Source: Ricordea florida (Eukaryota; Cnidaria; Anthozoa; Corallimorpharia; Ricordeidae). From it: DNA of 64,000 nt. The position numbers and the translations under genes were made by a program. The notes beneath the pieces are model-generated. The model had not been told where the DNA came from and did not search any database. It worked only from the letters and a program-made list of their open reading frames with translations. Shown piece after piece: positions 52,204 through 62,952 of the stretch. The stretch is taken from NCBI GenBank assembly GCA_949710005.1, contig OX453272.1, positions 15,525,494 through 15,589,493 on the forward strand, in the 5' to 3' direction. The first letter of the stretch is position 1. Every line of letters begins with the position of its first letter.

Positions 52204-55200
52204 ATGGAGAACGAACGATTGACGGCCTCGCCGTCGATCAACATTTCATGTCTTTCGAGGGTTGAAGGACCGTCTCTTGATCTTCAAAAGAACTGGTATG
52301 TTCTTACCTCCGTGGTCTGTGGGACAAGGCGAATTTCAGATTTCGCTAAAAGCGTTGGAAAGATCTTTCCTGAAGCACGGGAACTTCTGCACGCTCGCGC
52401 CAATTCAGGGTCGCCAGCATTCCTCAAGAACTACAGTAGACTTCTGAGTAAATTGTACGTGGCATCCACGTTTGGTCTTGTCGTCGGTCTGTTAAGGCAA
52501 AAGGAGATTTCGTTTGATGGTGTAGTGAGATCCCGCACTTTTCTATCCCTTGCAAGACGAATAAATTCTGTTGCGCTGGACCTGGAGCCACAGGAGGGGA
52601 AGGATATCGATTCCGGCGGGAAAACTTTTGAAAGCAAATCAGCCCAGCTTATGGCCAAACTAGCCGAAAGGAACGCATTAATAGAGTCCCTTGAGATTGA
52701 AATTAAAACATTTCAGGAAAAAGTGTCTGACCTCGAGTCAGATATGGAAAAACTCCAGTCTTTATCATCCTCCCCAGAGCCGAGTTCTGACGAATCGATC
52801 GAGGAAATCCAAAGTTCTCCCAACATTGGGTCGACGACAAAGAAGCGGAAGGTGTTAAAGAAATGTAGGGAGGTGATGGCTTCTCTGAGCGACGTGAGCG
52901 AGAAATATAAGGAGTCGATCTCTTGCATGCTTGGCAATAGCTTTCTCTTTGGAGACGAATCTGAGAAAGGGGAAGTCCGCGACACCATATCTGAGGTAGT
53001 TGAAATGGTCATGGAAGCTAAGGGCTCCAAGAAGGGCTTTTCAGAGATCCTCTCGTCAAGCACCTACGATCGAATCATGAAGAGCATGCGAGTTCCAGAC
53101 TGGGTGCTTTTATATTTTAAGTTGCATAGCAGACTCCCAGATTCTGCGTGGCAGATGCTGTTAAATTTGTCCCAACTTGGAAAAAGTGGGGTAAGTTGGT
53201 TGCAATAGAAACTTAATATTTCAAGTATTTGCTTTATTTGCAAATTGTATTTTATGTAGAGTGACCTTTTTAAATTTTCATTTTAGAATCTAAGCTTAGT
53301 TGACACTAATGATGTTGCTGTTGCATTGAGATTTAATTGTCAGTAACATATTTTGTCTAAAATTAATCCAACATCCCTCATCCCATTCATTTTTTCTGAA
53401 TTTAAATATTAATTAAATATGCATAATATGCAATTGACAGTTTAAAGACAAATTTCCTAATTAGCTGTTTAGCTAAAAAACTGGGTGGCGTGCAACTGGG
53501 CCCATTTCATGTCTTGCTTAGGTGTTTAAGTTTGTTTGTTACTATAAGGAATCAGTTATTTACCATTAGTAAAGAAACGTGCACTGGAGGAAACTGGTGG
53601 ACGCACTATGCTAGGTGATCAGAAACAATGATGATGGTGATGATGAAGCAAACCATGAGATATTGACCATTACTCGCTTTACCACTTTTGAAATTCTTTT
53701 GCCTTTGTTTTTCTTTTTCGTCTGTAGAGGTCAGAGGATACACCCGTCCCTTTAACCAAAAATGATATGAAAGCTGTGAAGAAGCTTATCTTCTCTGTGG
53801 TTAGGAAGTCGCTTAACATTGGCAAAGTGGACGATGTGGATTTTGATGCATGTGGTGTGGACCTCTGTGGTGTGCTTGTGTGGGCAATAAGGGAGCAACG
53901 CCTTTACTCTGGTGATAAAGAAACAATGGAGTTTAACATTAAACTTTATGGGCGCCCTCTGGGAGGTGTGTGATAACTTTAGAAATTATAGAGCTTTTTC
54001 ACAAAGAGCATGTTGGTGTTAAAAAATTCAAAGGAATTTTTTGTATAAGAAAAGAAGTCGATTTTCCCAAAAGGTATTTATACTCTGACCAAAATTCAAA
54101 GGAATTTTTTGTATAAGAAAAGAACTTGATTTGTCCAAAAGGTATTTATACTCTGACCAATACAGCCAGCATGCATGATACCTTAGAACGAGAGGGCATC
54201 ATGTCAAAACCCAATGTGTTCCATTATCATGGATATTATGTACTTGATATCTAAATGTCTGTCCTGTTATTGATGGTTAGTTCTGACATGACTTTGTCAA
54301 AGTGTTGTAGATCCACAATAAAGTAACATGTATACATAAAGTAACATGTATGAAAGCAGCAATATGATTTATCCATTAATTAAAATCTTTTATAAAGACA
54401 ATTTTTCAGTTTACTTTTTAAATACACATTGCTTTATTCCTGTAGGTAGAGATCAAGTTGCTATTGGACTTGCTCCTATGTATTTCGCCAACAAGAACTC
54501 AGAAAGTGCACTATCAATCTACCCTCTCGCTATAGCTAATTGTAAAGAGAACAAGTAAGTTAATGGAGCTGCATAATTTATAGACTTGCTTTTATTTACA
54601 TTGTAAGCCTTGCAGTCACGCTTTTTCCTTTGGAATGCAATATTGTAGATGTATATGTTGTGGTTTAAATTTTACCTTGGTTTAAAAATTTTCAAACCAG
54701 TTTGAGTTTTATTTTCCTTTGTTTCAGATTATGATAATCAATACAAGACAATGAAAACTAAAAATCAAACTGGTTTGAAAAATTTTAAACCAAAGAAAAA
54801 ATTAAACCACAACATATACAATAACTTATTCTAATAAGAATACTTTGTTCAATAAATTATTGGTATTTTGCTTTTAATTAGGGGAAATCTAAAACAGCTG
54901 CTGAGAAATTTAAATTGCCAAAGGAATTGCATAAAAAAGCATGGCATTGTGGTAGATGCAAGGAGCTACACAATCAAGTTCACAGGTAAAGATAAATGAA
55001 ACTTACAATAAATTGTATTTGAACTTTCAAAGCTGAAATGGCCGTGGTACTTGCCAACACCACAAAAGTTGTAAAAAATAATGATTAAATTATTGTTTAC
55101 TGAAAAACTTCCAAAAGAAGTATAATATTTTCTTTAGTGTCACATGTTCTCAGGGCTGCAAATAATATTTTTCACTTTAAAGGACATAAAACTATGTCCT

Positions 55201-56747
55201 ACTAAGACACCATCTTGGTCAGACAAAACAAAATTGTGGTCGTACATCACCAAAAACAAAAGGTTGAATTTTATTCATTGTTGCCGTAAAATGATTTACG
55301 TTGAAAAAATTGTCCGGACACGAGCAAATTTTGGTTGGCCGTCTGATGACCGACAGTTCTGTGCAGCCCTGTGTTCTCTATTTCACTGACTGCACTTTTT
55401 GTAGTTGTAGTAAGAGCTTTGAATTAAAGAACAAAAAGAAAACTTATTATTTGAGTTTACATGTTCACCACCTAGATGACATGATTTTCATACTTTGTGT
55501 AAATTTAATCCTGTTGTTTTTTCTTGTATTCAGGTTGTTATGATTGTAGTTAACATTTTTTAATTTAATTGTTTTATTCCTTTGAAGTGACTCTTGATTA
55601 CAAAGCGCTGTTACTTCTTCTATGTAAAAAAGATGACGAGGGCTATATTCTTGGTAGAAAAGGCCTTGATGTGGAATTCTGTGCATTTTGGGATGCCATT
55701 CGAGTTAGTATATGATAACTGAGGTCACACTAAGTGTTTTAAACAGCCTTTTTGTTAGGGTCAAATAGTAAATGATTAGTAAATAGGCCAACAAGATTGT
55801 GTATTATACTAGTTTTACTTGTAAATATAGTGACACAGTTTTTATTGAAATGTCTTAATTAAGAATAGAAAGTGTACAAATTGTCAGCCAAGGAGCCATT
55901 CAAGTCAGCTATGCAAACCATCTATTAAGTAGCATGCTAGCAAGAAATCGCTCAAAGAGAGACATTGGCAACTGCATTAGTTACCTTAAGCACTGAAGTG
56001 CTATAACTTATTGCAGTAACAATCAGAGTGTTATTAATTAGGCTATTAACCAGCAGAATGCATTTAATGTCTGGCTCTCTGCAGGCTAGCTCTCAACTTG
56101 TCAAGACGCTTTGCCGGCTTTAGAAAAAAATGTCATTTAGCAATCTGTATAATATAATCAAAGTTAAATTACAAGTGCAGCTAAAAATGCCCAACAAGTT
56201 TTCAATTTCTAATTTCAATATTTTCATGGGAATTTACTAACTGGTGCCAGGTTCCAGTATAATTTTTCGGTTTGCTTGGTTTCTTCTAGGCATGCACATG
56301 CCATGGAGCTGCTCCTGGTGAAACTTGCTTGGACTGTTTAAGATCTAAAGCTAATATTGGAAGGTAATGTTCATAATTATTTCAATCCAATAATTGATAA
56401 TATATACTGTCACTGATCATATAAAGTTGACAAATATAGTCCTTAAATTGTAACTAAAATTGAAATGCAGATGATGGACAGTGACTTGTGCCTGTTCTTT
56501 AGATAATTGAAATGCCATGATGCTGCCAAATATCTTGGTAATAAATAAATTAAACTGAAATTAACAAAATTAAGAGAATGATGTTATTTAATTACTCGTC
56601 AAGATGTGTTTTTCCCCCCTGGCTGAAAATTAAAAAACCATATCATTTTTTGAATGTTTACTAAAGAATAAATATTTAAAAATGTACAGGCAGTGCAGTG
56701 GTGTGCTGAACTACGAGTGGAAAGATTCAATTGCATTTTTTTGTTAA
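52204..56747 (+). CDS. seven-exon gene, 561-residue protein of unknown function
   Basis: Predicted exons are 52204-53190, 53728-53965, 54446-54554, 54882-54985, 55588-55703, 56290-56363 and 56690-56747. All introns are GT-AG, every phase matches, and the total is 1686 bases with a TAA at 56745-56747. Residues 1-150 are unrecognised. About 155-185 is a coiled coil (LMAKLAERNALIESLEIEI), then a Ser/Glu-rich stretch and a basic KKRKVLKK signal that may direct it to the nucleus. The C-terminal third has LYGRPLGGRDQVAIGLAPM, IKFTVTLDYKALLLLL and a Cys-rich ACTCHGAAPGETCLDC. Similar C-terminal regions occur in uncharacterised cnidarian, perhaps transposase-derived, proteins. An RNase H-like fold is only a guess. 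The open frame across six introns argues that it is functional. Confidence 0.75.
54023..54158. repeat. 68-bp tandem duplication in intron 2
   Basis: Two copies beginning AAAATTCAAAGGAATTTTTT at 54023 and 54091, with a few differences. Confidence 0.88.
54651..54819. repeat. ~60-bp inverted repeat in intron 3
   Basis: GTATATGTTGTGGTTTAAAT at 54651 is matched in inverse orientation ending at 54819, with several mismatches and a ~48-base spacer. It looks like a small foldback element inserted in the intron. Confidence 0.75.
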
Positions 56748-56888
56748 GCAATCTGAGCAAAAAGGCCCTTTTAGCGTTACTGTTATGAACAGTAAGTCTG
56801 TATTAACGCTACTTTTAATTTACCCAAGTTACTGAGGCTCGTAGAAAAAGAAAACATGAAAAACAAAAGCACGAACGAAAAAAGAGGC

Positions 56889-56905
56889 TCCTTCTCCAGG
56901 TACCG
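56889..56905. repeat. left half of a 16-bp inverted repeat (partner 59016-59031)
   Basis: CTTCTCCAGGTACCGG here is the exact reverse complement of CCGGTACCTGGAGAAG at 59016-59031. The pair encloses the Ginger-like relic and may be its terminal or subterminal repeat. Confidence 0.7.
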
Positions 56906-57025
56906 GCACAGATGACGTAGCGCATTGTTTCACCATTGTGGGTAAATTATTCATTAACATATTTTTTATTGTATGGCCTTGTTTTACGTCATCTGTGGCA
57001 ACAAGTACCTTATCACCTGTACCTG

Positions 57026-58500
57026 TTATTTTAGCAAGTGGCCAGAGGCAGCTCCTCTTGAACGAGGAGCTGTTTAACTTGTGTGGCACTGACCATACGA
57101 TTAGCTCGGCCTACCACCCTCAGTCAAATGGGCTTGACGAAAGAATGAACCAGACACTTACGAGAGCCCTAGGGAAGTTTGTGAACGAAAACCAAAATGA
57201 CTGGGACGTGCACATCAAGTCCACTCTGTTCGCCTATCGAACCGGCAAAAACGACTCCACGAAATTCACGCCGTTCGAGTTGATGTTTGGCCGTGCACCT
57301 GTCTTACCAATCGAGATGGCAATTAAGTCAAAGCCCAGCAGCACTGATAGCGATTCACTCTCTGGCACTGATGAAGATGCATCCTCTGACTTTGATGAGA
57401 AAGTCCGCATTATGATGCACGTTCGCGACCAAGTTAAGGCTCAGGCAATGCAGAACATCAACAAAGCACAAGAGCAGCAAAAGAAGTCGTACGATGCAAA
57501 ACACCAACCACTGAAATTCAAGGAGGGTGATGTCGTGCTGCTCAGGAACATGCGTAACGAGGCAAGAAAAGGAGGTAAACTACAGCAGCCGTGGTCAGGC
57601 CCCTACACCATCAGTAAGGTTCTCCCAAAAGGTCTATATAGGCTACGAAACTAGGACGGAACTGAACTTAAAACATCATACAACAGCTCAAGATTGAAAG
57701 TGTAGTATCAGCGTGTACACTCACAGCCAAACGAGAGTACCTCTGCAGAGAAGCCTGCCAAATCTACCGTCGACAAAGTTGCAAAGAACACCGCACGAAA
57801 GCCAGTTACGTCTGTTAAAGCTAATCTTTCAGAAAAGGATCGTGAAACTATCATTGGCAACCATCGCCTCGACGACAACGTCATCAATCAAGCACAGAAT
57901 ATTCTAATGAAACAATTCCCGAACACTGGCGGCTGGCAAGACACAGTTCTGTCACAAACGTCATTCTCCACTGTTGCCGAGGAATCGATTCAAATCCATC
58001 ACACAGGCAAGAATCATTGGGTCTGTTCCACATCCATGGATGGACACCTAAGAGTGTACGATAGCTCCTCCTACAAACGGCTCACGTCATCAATGGAAGT
58101 TCAGCCAGCCGAATGCTATAAGAACTTGGCAACAGGTAGCACCCTTGCTGTGGAGCTTCCTCCTGCGCAGGTACAACGAGGAGTTGTGACTGTGGCCTGT
58201 TTGCCATCGCTTTCGCTTACGAGCTGGCCGCTGGCAACAACCCTTCGTACGTCTCTTTTGAACAAGGAAAAATGCGCGAGCATTTAGTGCATTTAGTGAA
58301 GTGTTTAGAAAGGGGTCGCTTTGATCCTTTCCCGTGGGACAGAGCAACACCAAGATTCAGCAAAAGACAAAACTGTGACATTAGACTGTTCTGTTCATGT
58401 TCAAGACTAGAATGTTGGGACGACATGATCCAATGTGAATTGTGACGAATGGCTCCACCTTGCTTGCGAAGGACTCGTTACTGGCCTAGAGGGCGAGTGG
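57026..58500 (+). pseudogene. Ginger-like transposon gene: integrase, Ulp1-like protease, PHD
   Basis: A Gypsy-type integrase relic begins with YFSKWPEAAPL at 57026. It then jumps, in another frame, to LFNLCGTDHTISSAYHPQSN and GLDERMNQTLTRALG, which holds the catalytic Glu, so the segment with the second Asp is deleted. A KFKEGDVVLLRN and KLQQPWSGPYTISKVLPKG tail follows. After a stop near 57654, a Ulp1-like cysteine-protease region has LDDNVINQAQNILMKQFP, HHTGKNHWVCS (His) and, after a frameshift near 58180, DCGLFAIAFAYELAAG (Cys). A PHD finger follows (CSRLECWDDMIQCE, then CDEWLHLACEGL in a further frame). Cut-and-paste transposition via the integrase was the ancestral role. All parts are now inactive in this copy. 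Confidence 0.75.
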
Positions 58501-58890
58501 CTATGTCGCGTATACACACCACCAGACAATAAACGCGTTAAATTGTAAAATAGCAACAGATCAGAGATCACGATTTTCTAAGATTAAGTAGTGTTAGTTT
58601 ATCTATATTAAGCCGTAATTGTTTCTGATTACAACTGTTTTTGTCTGAATTAAGGCGTTAAGTAAGAATAGATCGAAGTTCACGTATTTCTAAGTCTTAA
58701 AGTTACGGTCCGTAAGTTCGCGTTTTTCTTACAACTTAACTGACCGTTAGTTTATAATTACTACTACTGCTGATTGCAATTGTTTTAGCGGATCTGAATA
58801 TTGAGGCGTGAAATAAGAATGGAGAAAATTCGCGTTTTTCTTAGACTTTGAGTTACCGTTAGGTTATAATTGCTACCTTTGCTGATTGCA

Positions 58891-59031
58891 CGGGGGTCAA
58901 AATCGGCGAAGGGGGGTCAATATCCGCTAGCGGATATTGACTGGGGGGTCAGTATCCGCTAGCGGATTTTGTCCGGGGGGGCAAAATCGGCGGGGGGTCA
59001 AAATCGGCTGTGACACCGGTACCTGGAGAAG
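58891..59031. repeat. cluster of GGGGTCA palindromic modules
   Basis: Five modules start with G5-7 followed by TCA or CA: two give AAATCGGC-type ends and two contain the palindrome ATCCGCTAGCGGAT. They alternate within 140 bases and end next to the 16-bp inverted repeat. No coding frame. Confidence 0.85.
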
Positions 59032-59280
59032 CACCCAAAAAAAGACGCCTGTACTATGTGAAATCGTAATACCAGATATTTGTTAACAAAAAGGTATTTT
59101 TCTTTCGGCAATTATGATTGACGCAAGATTACAGGTTTCGTTACTTTGTTCTATATGTTTCGAAATCAAGGCCGATAAACTAGAGGAAACTACAGGAAAG
59201 CTACTAACCGCACCGATCGTTACCTTGATTTCAAATCACACCACCATACCTAGCAAAACACTCAGTCGTACGCACTCTCA

Positions 59281-59900
59281 TGGACCGCGCAAAGAATATT
59301 CCTTCCACTGATGAGGAAGTATCATGGGAAACTAAGCGAGTAGCGAAAGTTCTCGCCGCTAATAACTACCCAGCTAATTCCATTCACAACGGCCGCCAAA
59401 TGAATAAATAACAAGAAATTAATGATACCGACCAACGTGGCTTACGTATCCTGCCCTACACCAAAGATTTTTCCGAAAGAGTGTTGAGAGTCGCAAAAGT
59501 TCTTCGAGGTTTCAACATCAAGGTCGCCCACAAACCTATTTGCAACATCTCAAACTTACTTACCAAAAGACAAGATCGAGAAAGAGGCTTCCAAAGGAAT
59601 CGTGTGAAAGATTAAATGTAAAAATTGTGATTGTGTTTACGTTGGTCAGACATCATGTGCAATGAAAACACGCTTGAAAGAACACGCATGAAAACTCTCT
59701 ATTGGCCAAACATGCACCGTATGCTTCACAGTCACCAAATGAAATTGTTGACAGGTCATCAGAGTGGTGACAAAGACTAATTCTTGAAGCTTGGCATTCC
59801 GTGCAAGATAAAAATACTATAAACGAACACGTAGTTATTATGATTACTCTAGACCTTTGTTGCATCACACATCGCCTAAATGTACTATACCAAGCAGGAC
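59281..59900 (+). pseudogene. decayed Penelope-type C-terminus with GIY-YIG
   Basis: Readable pieces are RILPYTKDFSERVLRVAKVL, FNIKVAHKPICNISNLL, then CDCVYVGQTSCAMKTRLKEH, the nuclease core with VYVGQT in place of YIG. Several frame changes and stops separate them. It is the linker and nuclease end of another Penelope-type element, older than the one at 49 kb. Confidence 0.68.
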
Positions 59901-59928
59901 TCCGTTAGGAATTTGCATTTTTATCTTT

Positions 59929-59961
59929 CATGAAGAAGGCAACAGTAGTAGCCGAAACGTC
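59929..59961 (+). ncRNA. degenerate hammerhead-like motif, Penelope relic
   Basis: CATGAAGAAGGC, a loop, then GCCGAAACGTC. The 3' part (stem and GAAAC-GTC) fits the Penelope hammerhead, but the 5' core is CATGA rather than CTGATGA. Probably inactive. Confidence 0.3.
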
Positions 59962-59999
59962 CGGAACAATACCAATATTTTTCAACTCGTTTCATAGCC

Positions 60000-61582
60000 A
60001 ATAGTTCTGGTGATGTCAAAAACAGTAAGTAGCAATTCCGATATTTACTTAGAAAAAGTAAATAAAATTTGCCGTCCTATATTTGCCGTCATTCAGACAT
60101 GTTGATAAGATTACAGTGCTGAGCGGTGTAGAAGCTCCAAATAAAACTGAACTGAACAATTCAACTAGCTTCCCAGGGCTTTTTTCAGTTCATTTTGCAA
60201 ACAATCCGTCCAAGCTTACTCTGAGACTGGAGATTCGATTATAATATGAACACAGTCAATATTATAACTCAAAAAAAAAGGAAAAAAAAAATCAATGGGT
60301 TGCATTTTCAATTTCGATAACCTTGGTAAATCTTTTGATCTTTCGGGGTGTGGAGCTGACCCACTGGGGCCTGTTGTTTCCCAATCCAATTGGTCACGTT
60401 ACAACTAGTGTGAAATTCTGACAAATGGTGACAACATGTTTTCAGAGTTGTAACGGATCGACAAGTTCATGATTTGCGGTAACACTAGATTTGGTGATAT
60501 TAGAATGACAAGAATCGAATATGACACAGAAGTAAGGCCCATTCGTCGTAAACAAAGTTCTATTCAAGTGTGTCGCTCGCGTGAATTTCGTGATTGCTCT
60601 ACACAGTATTGAACAGAGTTGCTTGTTGTTTTGAAATTATATTTTCATATTTGGAGCTCTCGGTTCGCTCCCGATAGCACAGGATTCCTTTGCCGGTACA
60701 CGGAAACCTTTGGATATTCTTCTTCTAACAACGATACTTCTGTAGCAGAATTTACCAAACGAACTTTGTTGGACGGCGGCTACGATTAATTACACCACGT
60801 CCATAATTTACCTTTGGAGTCTCGCAAGTCTTGAGGAATGTTCACCTCAACGGAACGTTCAATTCAGCACCGGATCTGTAATGAATATAACGAAGCTATT
60901 TCCCACTATTTAGGAGGTCAGCAAACGAACCCGGACGGTAGAAGAAGTATTTTCATCGAGTGCAAGGGTTATGCAAATAAGCCTTGACACGTGCGATAGT
61001 TATGTAAACACGCTGACTGTGACAGATTTTAATCTGTTCTCGCGTGCAATCCCAGGAGATGCCCACCGGTTTGAAGTTATGAAACACTTTATCAAGGTAC
61101 GAAATTTACTGTGATGTGTTTTTTAGCCTCGATTTAGACCCAACTTTTGAGATTTTTTCTCTCAAATTTGATTAAATTTTAGTAGGCGAGTAAGGGCCTT
61201 AGAGTAGGGTGTCTTCCAGCCTCGCTGATCAGCTTAGAATTTTCGGAAAAGATTTCATATTTCGTCAGTCAAGGTAGTAAATGTACCTTAGAATGCCCAT
61301 GAAAGAAAAGTTTCGTGAGCATTATTTTAATGGAAATAGCGCGCGTCACAAAATCGGTAAATTTTACCCTCTCGATCACCGTTGGCAAGCCCAGGTGGGC
61401 CAAAACTCGATTTTGGCTTGTAGCGAAGGGAAAATAAGGAATTGGGAAATAAATAATTGTTTTTTTATATGTATAAACAAAACCTATTTTTGGTCCCGAA
61501 GTCGAGTGGACCGCTTTTAGCGGGACAGCCAATTAAAGACCTCCTACGAGAAAAGTTCGCAACTCCTTCTGTTTATGCCACC

Positions 61583-61616
<34 letters not shown>

Positions 61617-61770
61617 TTAATTTATTTAGAAAATATCCCAAGGGAAATATGCACGCTGACTGGTTAAAAACCGTGTTTCTGTAACTTGATAGAAACACAA
61701 AAAAATTGTCGTAGTCACTGGCATTAGTCACAGCATTCTCGTGTGAGATAAACGAAGAATACGTGCAGAA
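60000..61770. other. no supported gene; (TA)n at 61584-61612
   Basis: Short frames such as 61281-61520 and its antisense have no recognisable motif. A TA microsatellite followed by CACACACA occurs at 61584-61616. Confidence 0.4.
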
Positions 61771-62413
61771 ATGTTGAATACCAATCTCACAGTTGGGAAC
61801 GAACCGGTAGAAAAAAAACAACGATTTGCAAGCTTGAAAACAAGCGAGTTGGACGTTTTATTAGACTCTGCAGAATCCCAAAGCACAAAGTACAACAAAG
61901 GTAAGCTCACCAAAAAATGTTCATTACAAGAAGATGCTTGGTTTGAATACCGGAATTTTAATTAAATTCGATGAAATTTACGAGAAGTTCAAACGTTATT
62001 TGTTTTCAGAATGGGCTCAGCACGTAAACGTTGAAAACCACTACATGAACAAGGTGACGACGAACTTGACAACAACTTGACAGCATTTTTTGCCGAGGCC
62101 AGAAACAAAGAAGGCAAAGAATATGGAAAGTCGACAATATTGTGTCTGAAGAGCGGAATTGAGCGATATCTTAACTTCCCGCCTTACAACCGAGGTTTAA
62201 AGTTCTCCCAAAATCCAGTGTTCAAAAATTCAAACATGAATGCGAAAATCAAAGATTGGAAACAACCAGGCAAGCAAAATGTTGAACAAAAACCTGATAC
62301 TGTATTTCCAGACAAGACCTACAGAAGCTGAAATACCATCCAATACTGTCTACGTCGACTCCCCTTGGCCTACTGAGAAATGTTTGGCTCCATACGACTC
62401 TTTACCTCGCACC
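61771..62413 (+). pseudogene. DUF3504/Crypton-like recombinase-derived gene fragment
   Basis: Exon 1 (61771-61900) encodes FASLKTSELDVLLDSAESQS and ends before GTAAGC. Exon 2 starts at 62010 after TGTTTTCAG in matching phase. After a frameshift near 62030 it continues AFFAEARNKEGKEYGKSTIL and IERYLNFPPYNRG, like the N-terminal core-binding part of DUF3504 proteins derived from Crypton tyrosine recombinases. After a stop and frame change, LGLLRNVWLHTTLY, the beginning of the DUF3504 domain, is visible, then the match ends near 62413. No catalytic Arg or Tyr region remains. Confidence 0.62.
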
Positions 62414-62952
62414 AACTATGACCAGTACGCGTCCGTCCCAAGCGAAGGCTTTGGCCAAAGCGCAAGAAGCGCAACAGCCACTGGAAACTTCTGAGAAACG
62501 CCATTGCCAACGACGCCTGTATTGCTAGCAGAGACAGAGGTGTCCGGGAGTGGTGCAACGTCGCAGGACATCAGTAATGCCGCGACCTCGGCGGAACAGC
62601 AGTCGTCGGAGAGCCTGGAGGTAGTGCAGGGGTTTCAATAGAAGCCGGGCAGCGGGTAGAAATACCCGCTTGTGAAGAGCCAAGTACCCGCCTGAAGGCT
62701 GTTCGAGCGGACCAGGTAAACATAAATTTGAATTCATACAAGAACTATAAAGTCGCATGATCTACTGAATTTAAATTATAAAAGAAGAAAATGCCGTGCT
62801 TTTACTCCTCCCTTTTGTCTTGTGCAAAGGTGAACTGAAGTCTTCACACGAAGCGAATAAAATTGTCTTGTAGCGAACGTAACGGCAGAAAATGTGCAAG
62901 GCATTTACATGGGAAAGTAATCGAGGGAGACTGTGACTCAATGTGCATAGTA
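62414..62952. other. no supported gene
   Basis: No clear coding region between the DUF3504 fragment and the Mutator-like gene. It may contain the promoter of the latter. Confidence 0.4.

Noticed and set aside
58891-59031. CRISPR-like or telomeric repeat
   Set aside because: Modules are irregular, palindromic and few, with no spacer structure.
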